A stretch of DNA of 64,000 nt, taken from positions 1 to 64,000 of the forward strand of contig CAYNWH010000002.1 of assembly GCA_964400885.1 (NCBI GenBank), given 5' to 3'. This DNA comes from CAYNWH01 sp964400885 (GTDB lineage: Bacteria; Patescibacteriota; Patescibacteriia; CAIXNZ01). The notes beneath the pieces were generated by a model. It was not told the DNA's origin, ran no database searches, and saw only the letters and a list, made by a program, of their open reading frames with translations. Below are positions 48,913 to 57,389 of the stretch, one piece after another; position 1 is the first letter of the stretch, and every line of letters begins with the position of its first letter. Position numbers and translations under genes: made by a program.

Positions 48913-49347
48913 TTAGCCAGTGGGCTGGTTAAAATATTTTTTTCCTTTGGGCGGAGAAAAGATAGAGATGAAACTGCTTTTAAGCGACCTTTCCCCGGGA
49001 TGAACATGTCTAACAAAAATAATTTTCTCTACAGCCTCAAAATGTTCATTGATCTGAGCCATAATAATCTGCTCAAGCGTTAATTCACTTAAAAAAGTGC
49101 GGAAGCTATAAGCTGGCAGATCAATCAATCTGATTTCATGAATGGATACATCACTTCCATAAATATGAACGACTTTTAAGTAAATCCCATCCACTTTTTT
49201 ATAATCTATTTTGGTTTGCAGGAAATCTTCTTCAGCTTGAAAGAACCTTATGGCTGTAGAGTCTTTATCCCAATGAGCATTGATTGCCCAAAGCCAGGGA
49301 CACTTTCGCCAGAGATTTTTTAACTCTACAAACTTGTTTTTGACCAT
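48913..49347 (-). CDS. Orphan cassette protein
   Basis: 144 residues, no membrane segment. The N-terminus is Trp-rich (LWRKCPWLWAINAHWDKD), the middle beta-rich (YLKVVHIYGSDVSIHEIRL) and the end basic. AATGGGAGGGATT precedes the ATG. No family recognised. Confidence 0.68.
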   Translation of the reverse strand: MVKNKFVELKNLWRKCPWLWAINAHWDKDSTAIRFFQAEEDFLQTKIDYKKVDGIYLKVVHIYGSDVSIHEIRLIDLPAYSFRTFLSELTLEQIIMAQINEHFEAVEKIIFVRHVHPGERSLKSSFISIFSPPKGKKYFNQPTG

Positions 49348-49426
49348 CTTTAATCCCTCCCATTTAACACTTATAAAAAAGAACCTATTTCTCTGCCCGA
49401 GCAGGAAATCCTATGTATTGTTTAAA

Positions 49427-49455
49427 ATCTTAAGTTAACAGCTATTTTTTGTCAA
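49427..49455 (-). promoter_or_regulatory. Promoter of the orphan at 48913
   Basis: Minus strand TTGACA (49455-49450), 17 bp, TAAGAT (49432-49427). Confidence 0.75.
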
Positions 49456-49486
49456 ATAAAAAGCCCCGAACATGATACCGGGGCAA
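49456..49486 (-). terminator. Terminator of the membrane orphan at 49506
   Basis: GCCCCG (49463-49468) pairs with CGGGGC (49479-49484); T5 on the minus strand. It abuts the next promoter. Confidence 0.85.
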
Positions 49487-49505
49487 CTTTAAGATTGTTT
49501 TATTG

Positions 49506-50108
49506 TTAAATTAACTGGACCAGCCAGTGCCAGATATCCAGCAGGAAAAAGGATAAGACAATAATGGCAGTTCCGCCGGCTAGGTTGGCGAACATGCCTT
49601 TGTCCATGATGCGGATTCCAGCTATGGTCAGCCAATTTTTATGCCATTCAATGTGTTCCGGAGCATACTTTTCCGCGCCGAACGCTGGATTAACAAAAAA
49701 GTAAAAGGTATCTTCCAACGACCAGATGAGCATCAGGGTGGCAAAGGCTCTGATTTCCAGCAGCCAAATCGGGGCTGTCTGATAAAAACAGAGATAGATC
49801 ATGAGATGAGCGACAAAAAGCTGCAGCACATCGACATTCCGATGATAATAAGTAAAATCCTTACCGCCCAGCAACGTGTTGATATAAAAGTAGTAAAAAC
49901 TGCCCGGCCATTTCGTGTGATCCACCTGCTCGTAAGAATTGGAGCCAAAGGGCTTAAAAAACATCTTGCCCTCTTTAGGGTCCCAGATATACTTGCTAGT
50001 CGGCAATTCTTTGGCCCAACCGTTTTCGCCTTCGATTTCCGCCTCAAGCCTGGCGAAAATCAGACACCAAGTGACCAAAAGCACAAGAAACCAAATTACG
50101 TTGATCAT
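49506..50108 (-). CDS. Orphan integral membrane protein
   Basis: 200 residues with hydrophobic segments near 3-19, 95-110, 115-133 and 175-196, so about four spans. Between them lie EIEGENGWAKELPT and WSLEDTFYFFVNPAFG, and EHIEWHKNWLTIAGIRIMDKG. Conserved-looking acidic and His residues at the membrane face could be catalytic, but I know no matching family. GGAGGGGAAAATG precedes the start. Confidence 0.7.
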   Translation of the reverse strand: MINVIWFLVLLVTWCLIFARLEAEIEGENGWAKELPTSKYIWDPKEGKMFFKPFGSNSYEQVDHTKWPGSFYYFYINTLLGGKDFTYYHRNVDVLQLFVAHLMIYLCFYQTAPIWLLEIRAFATLMLIWSLEDTFYFFVNPAFGAEKYAPEHIEWHKNWLTIAGIRIMDKGMFANLAGGTAIIVLSFFLLDIWHWLVQLI

Positions 50109-50155
50109 TTTCCCCTCCTGGCTGGTTTGTTTTTAAATATCAACACCGTTAAATT

Positions 50156-50184
50156 AGTTTAACGAAAAAATAACAAAAAGTCAA
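50156..50184 (-). promoter_or_regulatory. Promoter of the membrane orphan
   Basis: Minus strand TTGACT (50184-50179), 17 bp, TAAACT (50161-50156). Confidence 0.7.
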
Positions 50185-50191
50185 GAGTTGA

Positions 50192-50220
50192 TTGACAAGA
50201 CCTAAAACTTCTGATAAATT
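50192..50220 (+). promoter_or_regulatory. Promoter of the orphan at 50252
   Basis: TTGACA (50192-50197), 17 bp, TAAATT (50215-50220). Its -35 is only 7 bp from that of the divergent promoter. Confidence 0.75.
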
Positions 50221-50251
50221 CATATAATATCGCTCATTACAAGGAGGAAAA

Positions 50252-51439
50252 ATGCCGCATATAATTGAATCTTTGGAAAACGCGCTCAGGCTCTGGGAAG
50301 ATAACTGTTTGATTGTTAACCTCTTAAGCCGGGCTGAAAACAAAATGGGCAAAAAACAATCTTTTCCGCTTCAAGGTCCTTTTGCTCATTTTTCAGAATT
50401 CAGAAAGTATATAATTCAGTCATTCCAAAACTTTGACTCTGCTGATTTTTGCCAAAAATTCATTGAAGAAAGAGTGCCGGACAAACCCTCCCTGCTCGGT
50501 GATCTAGCAGAACTGCCTTTTGAGCTTTGCCTTTGGTCGCACACCTCAAGGCGAGCTTACCACTTAAAAACCGATTTACAACTAATGCTCAATGCAACGA
50601 GCATCAAAAATGTTTACTGGCACAATGTCAGACTGCCTTTTGAATCATTTGCAGTCATACTTGATGAACCAATCATTGGCACAACAGTAGAACAAGATTA
50701 TGACTGCATTTTAGTCAGTAGCTATGAAGCTTATGGTCATCAGATCATTGTTTTCCGACTGTTTAGCTCGGAAATCAAAAATTATGAACCGCTCTCAGAA
50801 GAAACAAAAAAACGGCTACAACAATTGCTAAAAAAAGGCCAGTTTGATAAATTTTTCAAGGCATTGAATAAAGCTGCTCAAGCCATTCCTAATAATGTTT
50901 ACATTCCCCATTTTGAATTACCGCTTACCGAGAAGATCAAAGGAACAAAAGTCACAGAATCAGTAATAAAACTGGCTAAAGATTTTGTCAGAGAGCAAAA
51001 TGTAAAAGGCATTCCCCTGCAAATAGCTGATGGAGTAGTAATGCCTGATGAGGGCAATACAGCAGTCCGGCTAGTCGTAGGTTTGTGTCTTTTCCTGACA
51101 ACCAAACATGCCAGAAATATTAATTCCTATCGCTATAAGCCGCAGAAAAAAAATCGGCAAATAATATCTTCGCCGATTACTAATGAATCAGATATTTTCA
51201 AGCTGACATTAAACCGAGTCTTAAGCCTGAGAGAGAAAAACAGTTTTTCCAGCGGCCTAAAAAGAACAGGCGGCTATACAATAGACACACATTTTCGCAA
51301 TGGCACTTGGCGTTTCCCTGCTAATAAAGCTACTGATCCAAATGCTGAAAAAAATATTTGGGTCAGTCCGAGTATTATTAACCCTCATCTCTGCACTGAG
51401 GGGTTACCTAATGGTTCTGACACTAAAATCAAGCCCTAG
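50252..51439 (+). CDS. Large orphan cassette protein with an H-x-R-x-G-x-W type C-terminus
   Basis: 395 residues, soluble. CAAGGAGGAAAA precedes the ATG. The C-terminal segment DTHFRNGTWRFPANK...NIWVSPSIINP resembles the HFRRGHWR...WV-x-P motif found at the end of many uncharacterised phage and plasmid proteins. The rest (LAKDFVREQNVKG, VVGLCLFLTTKHARN) gives no family. A terminator overlaps the stop. Mobile-element origin is possible. Confidence 0.68.
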   Translation: MPHIIESLENALRLWEDNCLIVNLLSRAENKMGKKQSFPLQGPFAHFSEFRKYIIQSFQNFDSADFCQKFIEERVPDKPSLLGDLAELPFELCLWSHTSRRAYHLKTDLQLMLNATSIKNVYWHNVRLPFESFAVILDEPIIGTTVEQDYDCILVSSYEAYGHQIIVFRLFSSEIKNYEPLSEETKKRLQQLLKKGQFDKFFKALNKAAQAIPNNVYIPHFELPLTEKIKGTKVTESVIKLAKDFVREQNVKGIPLQIADGVVMPDEGNTAVRLVVGLCLFLTTKHARNINSYRYKPQKKNRQIISSPITNESDIFKLTLNRVLSLREKNSFSSGLKRTGGYTIDTHFRNGTWRFPANKATDPNAEKNIWVSPSIINPHLCTEGLPNGSDTKIKP

Positions 51440-51458
51440 CTTTTGCTAGGGTTTTTAA
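51431..51458 (+). terminator. Terminator of the orphan at 50252
   Basis: AGCCCTAGC (51432-51440) pairs with GCTAGGGTT (51445-51453), then T3; overlaps the stop codon. Confidence 0.85.
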
Positions 51459-51940
51459 TATTCATAAATTACTTCATCGCCTATTCGTATATTATTCTCC
51501 TGGACAAATCCAGACTTTACTTCCAAAACATAATCAACTTTTTGGCTGGGCTGATAAAGCGGTAAATCTTTTTGCCCTTTTTCTGGCGCTGGAATATTTT
51601 CAGTAATATCGACTACATTATTGCCATCAAGCCAAATTATATCAATGGGAAAATTCATGTCCTTCATCCAAAAAACCGGCAGATCCTTATTAGAAAAAAT
51701 AAAGAGCATGCCTTCATCATCAGCTAATTCTGCCCTGCCACCCAAACCTTTCGCTTTTTCTTCTGATGTTTGCGCCAAATCAACCCAGATAACTTTATCT
51801 TTAATTTTTACTTTTCCTTGCGCCAGCCCAGGACTATATTGATAAATGGAAAAAGATGTACTAATAAAATAAACTAGTAAAGCGATAAAAATTACGCCTA
51901 ATGCTAAAAAAAATAATTTATTTTTATTTTTGATCAACAT
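51455..51940 (-). CDS. DUF192 family exported protein
   Basis: 161 residues: N-terminal membrane anchor (about 8-30), then WVDLAQTSEEKAKGLGGRAEL, LADDEGMLFIFSNKDLPVFWMKDMNFPIDIIW (cited as DEGMLFIF and FWMKDMNFPIDIIW) and YVLEVKSGFVQENNIRIGD, all DUF192 hallmarks. Function unknown; it is outside the membrane. Its start overlaps the end of the WecA-like gene by 17 nt. Confidence 0.92.
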   Translation of the reverse strand: MLIKNKNKLFFLALGVIFIALLVYFISTSFSIYQYSPGLAQGKVKIKDKVIWVDLAQTSEEKAKGLGGRAELADDEGMLFIFSNKDLPVFWMKDMNFPIDIIWLDGNNVVDITENIPAPEKGQKDLPLYQPSQKVDYVLEVKSGFVQENNIRIGDEVIYEY

Positions 51941-53018
51941 AAGCCGATTTTCTTTTATATAAAAATACTAAAGTAACAGCTAAGACTAACATAACAATTA
52001 TTAAAGCCAGTAAGGCTATAAATTTGCCAAAAGTTTGCAAGACCAAAGCCAAAGAGCCAAATAAAGCCGTTAAAAATATGTAAAAAACAACTGCCCATTG
52101 CTGAGATAAGCCGACATCAAGCAGCCGAAAATGCAAATGTTTTCTGTCAGCCAGACTAATTGTCTTTTTGAAAAAAAATCTCCTGCCTATTACCCAGATA
52201 ACATCTAAAATTGGAATGCCCATAATTAATAAAGTAGTTGCTACTTTTGAGCCGGAAATAATTGCCAAAGTACCTAGCATTAAGCCAGCAAACAAACTGC
52301 CGCCTTCGCCCAAAAATATCTTAGCCGGATGCCAGTTAAAAATTAAAAAGCCAGCAAATGCACCGGCCAAAATCAGAGCAATTAAACCAGTATTAGGCTG
52401 AGCAACATTTTTACTCATAGCAATACCAAAAATTATAAAGGCGCCAACTATAGTAATGCCAGATACTAAACCATCAAGCCCGTCCAAAAGTTTAGTCGTA
52501 TACATCATGCCCAGGAGCCAAATAAAGGTAAATAAATCTGCGATCAAAGTTATTTTGTAAGGAATGCCCTGAAGATAAAATAAAATATATTGCCAATTAT
52601 TAAAGCTGATTAAGCCGCCAAAAGGATTGCGAATGCTAGAAATCCCAATACCAGCAGCGATTATAATTACAGATGCTAAGACAGGAAAAATTAGCTGATA
52701 TTTGGGTTTAAGGCCATATTTATCATCAAAAAAACCGCCGATCATAATTATTATTCCCGCCAAAATAATGCCCCAGATATATTTGCCTAAAATAAAATCT
52801 TTAATAATCAAATCAGTAAAAAAACTATAGTAAATTAAAACTATAGTAAAACTTAAAAAAATCGTCAAACCGCCCAAAAGCGGAATTGGCTGTTTATGAA
52901 TTTTTCTCGGCTGATTAGGCAGATCAACAATTTGCAGTATAAAAGCAATTTTTCTAATTATTAAAGTAAAAACTACTGCTAAAATAAAAGCGATTATAAA
53001 GGCAAAAAAATATAACAT
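51924..53018 (-). CDS. MraY/WecA-family undecaprenyl-phosphate sugar-1-phosphate transferase
   Basis: 364 residues, about ten membrane spans. QPRKIHKQPIPLLGGLTIF, GGFFDDKYGLKPKYQ (DD motif for Mg), TKLLDGLDGLVSGI (catalytic Asp loop), FNWHPAKIFLGEGGSLFAG and DRKHLHFRLLDVGLSQ (the HxHHxxH-like loop, here RKHLHFRL) fit WecA/TagO more than MraY. It would start a surface polymer on the lipid carrier. It is in a run with the Clp ATPase. Confidence 0.92.
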   Translation of the reverse strand: MLYFFAFIIAFILAVVFTLIIRKIAFILQIVDLPNQPRKIHKQPIPLLGGLTIFLSFTIVLIYYSFFTDLIIKDFILGKYIWGIILAGIIIMIGGFFDDKYGLKPKYQLIFPVLASVIIIAAGIGISSIRNPFGGLISFNNWQYILFYLQGIPYKITLIADLFTFIWLLGMMYTTKLLDGLDGLVSGITIVGAFIIFGIAMSKNVAQPNTGLIALILAGAFAGFLIFNWHPAKIFLGEGGSLFAGLMLGTLAIISGSKVATTLLIMGIPILDVIWVIGRRFFFKKTISLADRKHLHFRLLDVGLSQQWAVVFYIFLTALFGSLALVLQTFGKFIALLALIIVMLVLAVTLVFLYKRKSAYVDQK

Positions 53019-53020
53019 AG

Positions 53021-55783
53021 TTATAACTGTTTAGCTTTTTCAACACTTATTTTACCTCCTTTTTCTAAAATAGCTATATCCCGCCTGCCGATTTTTCCCT
53101 GCAATAAATAATCTGCCAGCGCATTATCAACTCTTTCCTGAATCGCCCGACGCAAAGGCCGCGCGCCATACTGAGGGTCAAACCCAATTTCTGCCAATTC
53201 CCTAATTGCCTCATCAGCGGCTTGAAAATTAATGCCTTTAGCTTCCAAATTTTTAGCCACGTCTTTCAAAAGCAAATGTGTAATTTTAACCACATCCTCA
53301 AAAACCAATGGCTTAAAGACAATAATATTATCAAAACGGTTTAAAAATTCTGGCTTAAAATATTGTTTTAATTCTGTTTCTAAAAGCTGTTTTTTAATTT
53401 CTTCCAAGGAGACTCCAGCTGCTACTTTTTGCTGAATAAAATCAGTTTGGGCATTGGAAGTAGCAATCAAAATCACATTGGTGAAATCTACTGTCCTGCC
53501 CGTAGCATCAGTTAAGCGGCCGTCTTCCATAACTTGTAAAAAGATATTTAAAATATCAGGATGCGCTTTTTCTAATTCATCAAGCAAAACAATAGCAAAA
53601 GACTTTTGCCTGACAGCCTCAGTCAGCAATCCGACTCCGGCCGGCGGTGCGCCGATTAAGCGTTTAATGCTGTCAGCTTCCTGATATTCTGACATATCCA
53701 GACGAATCATATTTTCTTCACTGCCGAAATAAACAGCAGCCAAAGTTTTAGCTAATTCTGTTTTACCTACGCCAGTCGGCCCTAAAAATAATAAATTGGC
53801 AATAGGGCGGTCAATATCGCGCAATTCAGCACGGGCTCTTCTTAAACTGGAAGATACAGCTGCCACAGCTTCTTCCTGATCAACAATACGTTCATGGATG
53901 ATTGCTTCTAAATTTAATAATTTTTTGCTTTCTGTCTCTGTAACTTCAGTCACTGGCATTTTAATTTTTTCTGAAACTAAACTGGCCACATCATTGCCTG
54001 TAATCATGGCTCCGGCACCTTTATTTTGCTTAGCCCAAACAGCCACTTCTTCAAGCAAAGTAATTGCCTTATAAGGCAGGAATAAATCGTGAATATATCG
54101 GTCAGTCAGCTTAACGGCCTGTTCTAAAGCATCATAAGAAAAATAAACATTATTTTTAGCTTCAATAAAGCCAATCTTGCCTTCTATTACCTGAATTGCA
54201 CTATTTAAATCTGGCTCAGGAATTTCAACTTTCTTAATAATATTGCCTAAGCTAGTGTTTTCAATACTGCGACTATAATTAAAAGGATTAGTGCTGGCAA
54301 TTAAAATTATCAAATTTTTAGAAAGAGCTTCAACTAAAACTTCTGATAGATCTAAACTTTCTGGTCCGCCAGCTGAAATGCCCATAATATCATGAATATT
54401 ATCAATATATAAAATAACGTTACCAGCTGAAATAGATTCATTTAAAGAAATCAAGAGCCTTTCTTGTGCCTCGCTGGCTGAAGCGCCAGAAACTAATCTA
54501 GGAATACTTAAACTAACCAAGCGTTTATCCCTTAAAAATTCAGGCACATCATCAGCTATCATTTTTTGGGCTAAGCCCTCAACAATTGAAGTTTTACCAA
54601 CGCCTGGCTCGCCGACCAAAACAATGCTTTTGATTGAACTGCCTTCCAAAATTCTGAACATTTCAGTAAATTCCTTATCCCTATCAATACATAATTCTAA
54701 ATGCCCCATTTTCGCCAGCATAGTCAGATCCTCAGCAAATTGGTTTAAAAAAGGAGTCTGAATAGCTGTCATGGCTCGATCAATGCCAGTTTTAGATTTT
54801 AATCTAGCTCCAGTCCGGTAAAGCTGCCACTGTTTCTGTAATAATTTTCTGATTCTAAACCATAAAATCACATTATTCAATTTTTCCAGATTTATATTTA
54901 AATCAAAAAAGACTTCTTGAACCATCTGATCTTCTTTAACAGCTGCTTGCAGAATGTCTGTCACGTCAACCTCATTCTCTTTATTAAAATAAGCTAAACT
55001 ATAAGCCTTTAATAAAATTTTCATTGAATTGCTGGAAAAAGCTGTGGCGCCCTCGCTTTCTGGATACTTAGCAGCCACCCGTCCTATTTTACCTGCCAAA
55101 TCATTCAAATCAACGCCCAGCCGCACAAAAATACTTTCCACTTTTTTTGAAACAAGCAAAGCGCCAATCAAAAAATGCACAGGACCAACTTCCAGCGCTT
55201 TATATTTTTCAGCCACAATAAATGAACGCTCAACAGCTTTTAAAGCTTCCTGATTTAAAGCTTTAGAAATATCAATTTGATATTTATGGGCAAAACTTTT
55301 TACCTGCTGCCAGTCAATTGGCGGCGGCGCAATAACTTGTTTTTCTCCTTCTGATCTGTATTTTTTTACAATAACTTTTTCCATTTTATCTTTGGCCAAT
55401 GAAGAAAAATAAATTAAATATAAATCAGTCAAAATTGTCAGCCAAAAAATTAGATGATAATTATTTTTAACTTGCCAAAACTTAAAACTAAGAATAATCT
55501 GGGGATTAAAATTAACCAGATAAAAAGAAAAGGCCAAGCTGGCTATGCCCAGAAATGCCAAAATAAGAAGAAAGCCAATAGTAATTTTATGAATAATTGC
55601 TTCTAATTGGTACAACCTCAAATATTGGGAATTTATCTTCTTGCCCCAATATAAAATATACCCAGCTAAATAGCCAATAATCCCCTTGCTCTGGCATTGG
55701 CTGCATGTTTTACTGCCAATTTCACCCAAGCCATTACACTGGCTGCAGACTAAAAACTGCAAATTGTCATTGTTTCCCGCCAT
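53021..55783 (-). CDS. Membrane-anchored ClpA/ClpC-type double AAA+ ATPase with N-terminal zinc ribbon
   Basis: 920 residues. A zinc ribbon CSQCNGLGEIGSKTCSQC (about 13-30), two membrane segments (about 70-95 and 112-128), a Clp N-type repeat region, AAA1 with GEPGVGKTSIVEGLAQ (about 390), AAA2 with GPTGVGKTELAKTLA (about 655), Walker B VLLDELEKAHPDI, and a ClpB D2-small C-terminus (YGARPLRRAIQERVDNAL). It is an unfoldase tethered to the membrane; a ClpP partner is not visible in the window and no ClpP-binding tripeptide is evident. Confidence 0.93.
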   Translation of the reverse strand: MAGNNDNLQFLVCSQCNGLGEIGSKTCSQCQSKGIIGYLAGYILYWGKKINSQYLRLYQLEAIIHKITIGFLLILAFLGIASLAFSFYLVNFNPQIILSFKFWQVKNNYHLIFWLTILTDLYLIYFSSLAKDKMEKVIVKKYRSEGEKQVIAPPPIDWQQVKSFAHKYQIDISKALNQEALKAVERSFIVAEKYKALEVGPVHFLIGALLVSKKVESIFVRLGVDLNDLAGKIGRVAAKYPESEGATAFSSNSMKILLKAYSLAYFNKENEVDVTDILQAAVKEDQMVQEVFFDLNINLEKLNNVILWFRIRKLLQKQWQLYRTGARLKSKTGIDRAMTAIQTPFLNQFAEDLTMLAKMGHLELCIDRDKEFTEMFRILEGSSIKSIVLVGEPGVGKTSIVEGLAQKMIADDVPEFLRDKRLVSLSIPRLVSGASASEAQERLLISLNESISAGNVILYIDNIHDIMGISAGGPESLDLSEVLVEALSKNLIILIASTNPFNYSRSIENTSLGNIIKKVEIPEPDLNSAIQVIEGKIGFIEAKNNVYFSYDALEQAVKLTDRYIHDLFLPYKAITLLEEVAVWAKQNKGAGAMITGNDVASLVSEKIKMPVTEVTETESKKLLNLEAIIHERIVDQEEAVAAVSSSLRRARAELRDIDRPIANLLFLGPTGVGKTELAKTLAAVYFGSEENMIRLDMSEYQEADSIKRLIGAPPAGVGLLTEAVRQKSFAIVLLDELEKAHPDILNIFLQVMEDGRLTDATGRTVDFTNVILIATSNAQTDFIQQKVAAGVSLEEIKKQLLETELKQYFKPEFLNRFDNIIVFKPLVFEDVVKITHLLLKDVAKNLEAKGINFQAADEAIRELAEIGFDPQYGARPLRRAIQERVDNALADYLLQGKIGRRDIAILEKGGKISVEKAKQL

Positions 55784-55784
55784 T

Positions 55785-56147
55785 TTAAATATTAATTACA
55801 ATCTGATAAATAATAAAAAACGGCAAAATTAAATAAATGCCGATAAAAATAAGGTTTAGTAAAATTAAAACAAGTAAAGCTATGCCGCGAAAAATTATTT
55901 GCACTAACCTTAGAAAAAAGCTAATTAAGCGTCCAGCGAAATCCCTTTGGCCAAACATGGGCACAAAAAGATTTTTTAGCCAAACCATAAAGCCCAGAGT
56001 CTGTTCAAAATCTTTAATAAAATTCCAGCTGCCTTTAAGAGTTTTTAACAAGCCCCGAGAATACCACCATAAAGGAAAATAAAAAATATCCTTAACCCCT
56101 TCAATTAAGATAAAAATAATCAATTTCCCGGCTGAAATTTGGTTCAT
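55785..56147 (-). CDS. Small membrane protein upstream of the Clp ATPase
   Basis: 120 residues: an amphipathic N-terminus (KLIIFILIEGVKDIFYFPLWWYSRGL), shortened to GVKDIFYFPLWWYSRG, and two C-terminal hydrophobic spans (about 70-115). It is 1 bp from the Clp start, so it is likely co-translated and may recruit or anchor that ATPase. No known family. Confidence 0.7.
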   Translation of the reverse strand: MNQISAGKLIIFILIEGVKDIFYFPLWWYSRGLLKTLKGSWNFIKDFEQTLGFMVWLKNLFVPMFGQRDFAGRLISFFLRLVQIIFRGIALLVLILLNLIFIGIYLILPFFIIYQIVINI

Positions 56148-56164
56148 ATATTAGTAACTTTATT

Positions 56165-56212
56165 AGTCATTAGTAAATCCGCAGCCTATTCGTAGATTCG
56201 TATCGTTATAAT
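56165..56212. repeat. TTCGTAGATTCGTATCG word spacer
   Basis: Same family as 31830-31932 and 35755-35796. Confidence 0.45.
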
Positions 56213-56235
56213 AATTTTAGCATAAAAAAGAAAAT

Positions 56236-56280
56236 AAAAAAACTCCTAATTCCAAAATAAATTAAGGGATTAGGAGTATT
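56236..56280 (-). terminator. Terminator of the orphan at 56279
   Basis: ACTCCTAAT (56242-56250) pairs with ATTAGGAGT (56270-56278); T6 on the minus strand; overlaps the stop. Confidence 0.82.
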
Positions 56281-56470
56281 AATTTAGCTGTTCTAGCAAT
56301 TGGTCTTTCAAGGCCGGAAGCCCTTCGAAAATCATGTCCAATTGCGCATCCGTTAAAGGTTCACTGTCTGCCCGGTAAATCCCGAGCAACCGGCGCAAAA
56401 GAACACTTTTTTGCACGTCGCGAATATCTAATTTTTCAATAAAATCTTCAACTTGCTCGCAAGTGGGCAT
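56279..56470 (-). CDS. Small helical orphan cassette protein
   Basis: 63 residues, helical and acidic (CEQVEDFIEKLDIRDVQKS, LTDAQLDMIFEGL). AAAGGAGGTGAAAAT precedes the ATG. Own promoter and terminator. No family recognised. Confidence 0.65.
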   Translation of the reverse strand: MPTCEQVEDFIEKLDIRDVQKSVLLRRLLGIYRADSEPLTDAQLDMIFEGLPALKDQLLEQLN

Positions 56471-56529
56471 ATTTTCACCTCCTTTTTTATCCGCTATAGC
56501 TTTAGCGACGGCGGATTGTTTGATGTTTT

Positions 56530-56558
56530 AACTTATCATATAATGCCAAATTTGTCAA
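56530..56558 (-). promoter_or_regulatory. Promoter of the orphan at 56279
   Basis: Minus strand TTGACA (56558-56553), 17 bp, TAAGTT (56535-56530). Confidence 0.78.
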
Positions 56559-56564
56559 TAAATT

Positions 56565-56600
56565 TAAAAACCTCATTTATCGTCAAGACAAATGAGGCTT
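56565..56600 (-). terminator. Terminator of the orphan at 56600
   Basis: CCTCATTT (56571-56578) pairs with AAATGAGG (56590-56597); T5 on the minus strand. Confidence 0.85.
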
Positions 56601-56995
56601 TACTCCTGGGCTTGCTTTTTTAATTGCATTTTCAGTTTTGTCAGTTCATTCATAGTACAAGGACTGATATCCTCAAAGCCAATCAATCCTCGGACTAAAA
56701 GGAATTCCACGTCTGCAATTTGTCGCTGCAAGTCTTGAGGTGGAAGCTTGCCTTGCTGAAATGCCTGCCAGCCATCAACAAACTCTCTGGCTTTTGACTT
56801 GTGGGCAATTTCTTTTTCCAGAAAATTTAATTCTTCTGGATTAGTACCCAAATCGTCCCAGCTGACCTCCTCAGCCTCAACAGCTTCAATGATCCTGCCA
56901 ATTAAGCAACTACTTGTCTCCGGACTATGGTTTAATGACCTCAAGCTGTTTAAAGACGCCTTCAAAAGAACCAATTTTTCTGGATTTGAAAACAT
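56600..56995 (-). CDS. Helical orphan cassette protein
   Basis: 131 residues from the ATG at 56995, chosen for AAGGGAGGGAAA just upstream; the frame to 57043 has none. Helical, acidic centre (AVEAEEVSWDDLGTNPEEL), helical C-terminus (MNELTKLKMQLKKQAQE). No family recognised. Confidence 0.65.
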   Translation of the reverse strand: MFSNPEKLVLLKASLNSLRSLNHSPETSSCLIGRIIEAVEAEEVSWDDLGTNPEELNFLEKEIAHKSKAREFVDGWQAFQQGKLPPQDLQRQIADVEFLLVRGLIGFEDISPCTMNELTKLKMQLKKQAQE

Positions 56996-57082
56996 TTTCC
57001 CTCCCTTCGACCTCCGAAGCTCACCAAAGGTAAGCGAAGGCAAGCTTGTTGATTTTAATTTAATTATAATACTTTTAAAAAA

Positions 57083-57109
57083 TAATAAAAGCCGCGCAAT
57101 GCGGCTTTA
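57083..57109 (-). terminator. Terminator of the orphan pair 57131-57713
   Basis: AAAGCCGC (57088-57095) pairs with GCGGCTTT (57101-57108). Confidence 0.85.
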
Positions 57110-57130
57110 TTGATATTTGATATTTTCAGT

Positions 57131-57376
57131 TCAGGGTATTTTGTTCAGATTTGCTTCCACGACCATTTGGCCGGTCTGAGGATCAAAAGAAAGAATCTTG
57201 AAAGAACGGCCTTCCATGCCCTTGGCTGTTAAGACTGCCTCCACGTAGGCAGACAAAGGCTGATTTTCCATGGCCTGATGGCTAGGTTTACCATAAGACC
57301 AGCCACTGGGATTTTGGAACTGGATCTCCAATCCACCAGTAAATTTCATATTCGGATCAACGGCTTGATTGGACAT
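57131..57376 (-). CDS. Orphan protein, second gene of a pair
   Basis: 81 residues: GGLEIQFQNPSGWSYGKPSH and a strand-rich end (SFKILSFDPQTGQMVVEANL). AAGGAGGAGCAAATG spans the start. It follows the gene at 57390 by 13 bp. No family recognised. Confidence 0.65.
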   Translation of the reverse strand: MSNQAVDPNMKFTGGLEIQFQNPSGWSYGKPSHQAMENQPLSAYVEAVLTAKGMEGRSFKILSFDPQTGQMVVEANLNKIP

Positions 57377-57389
57377 TTGCTCCTCCTTT

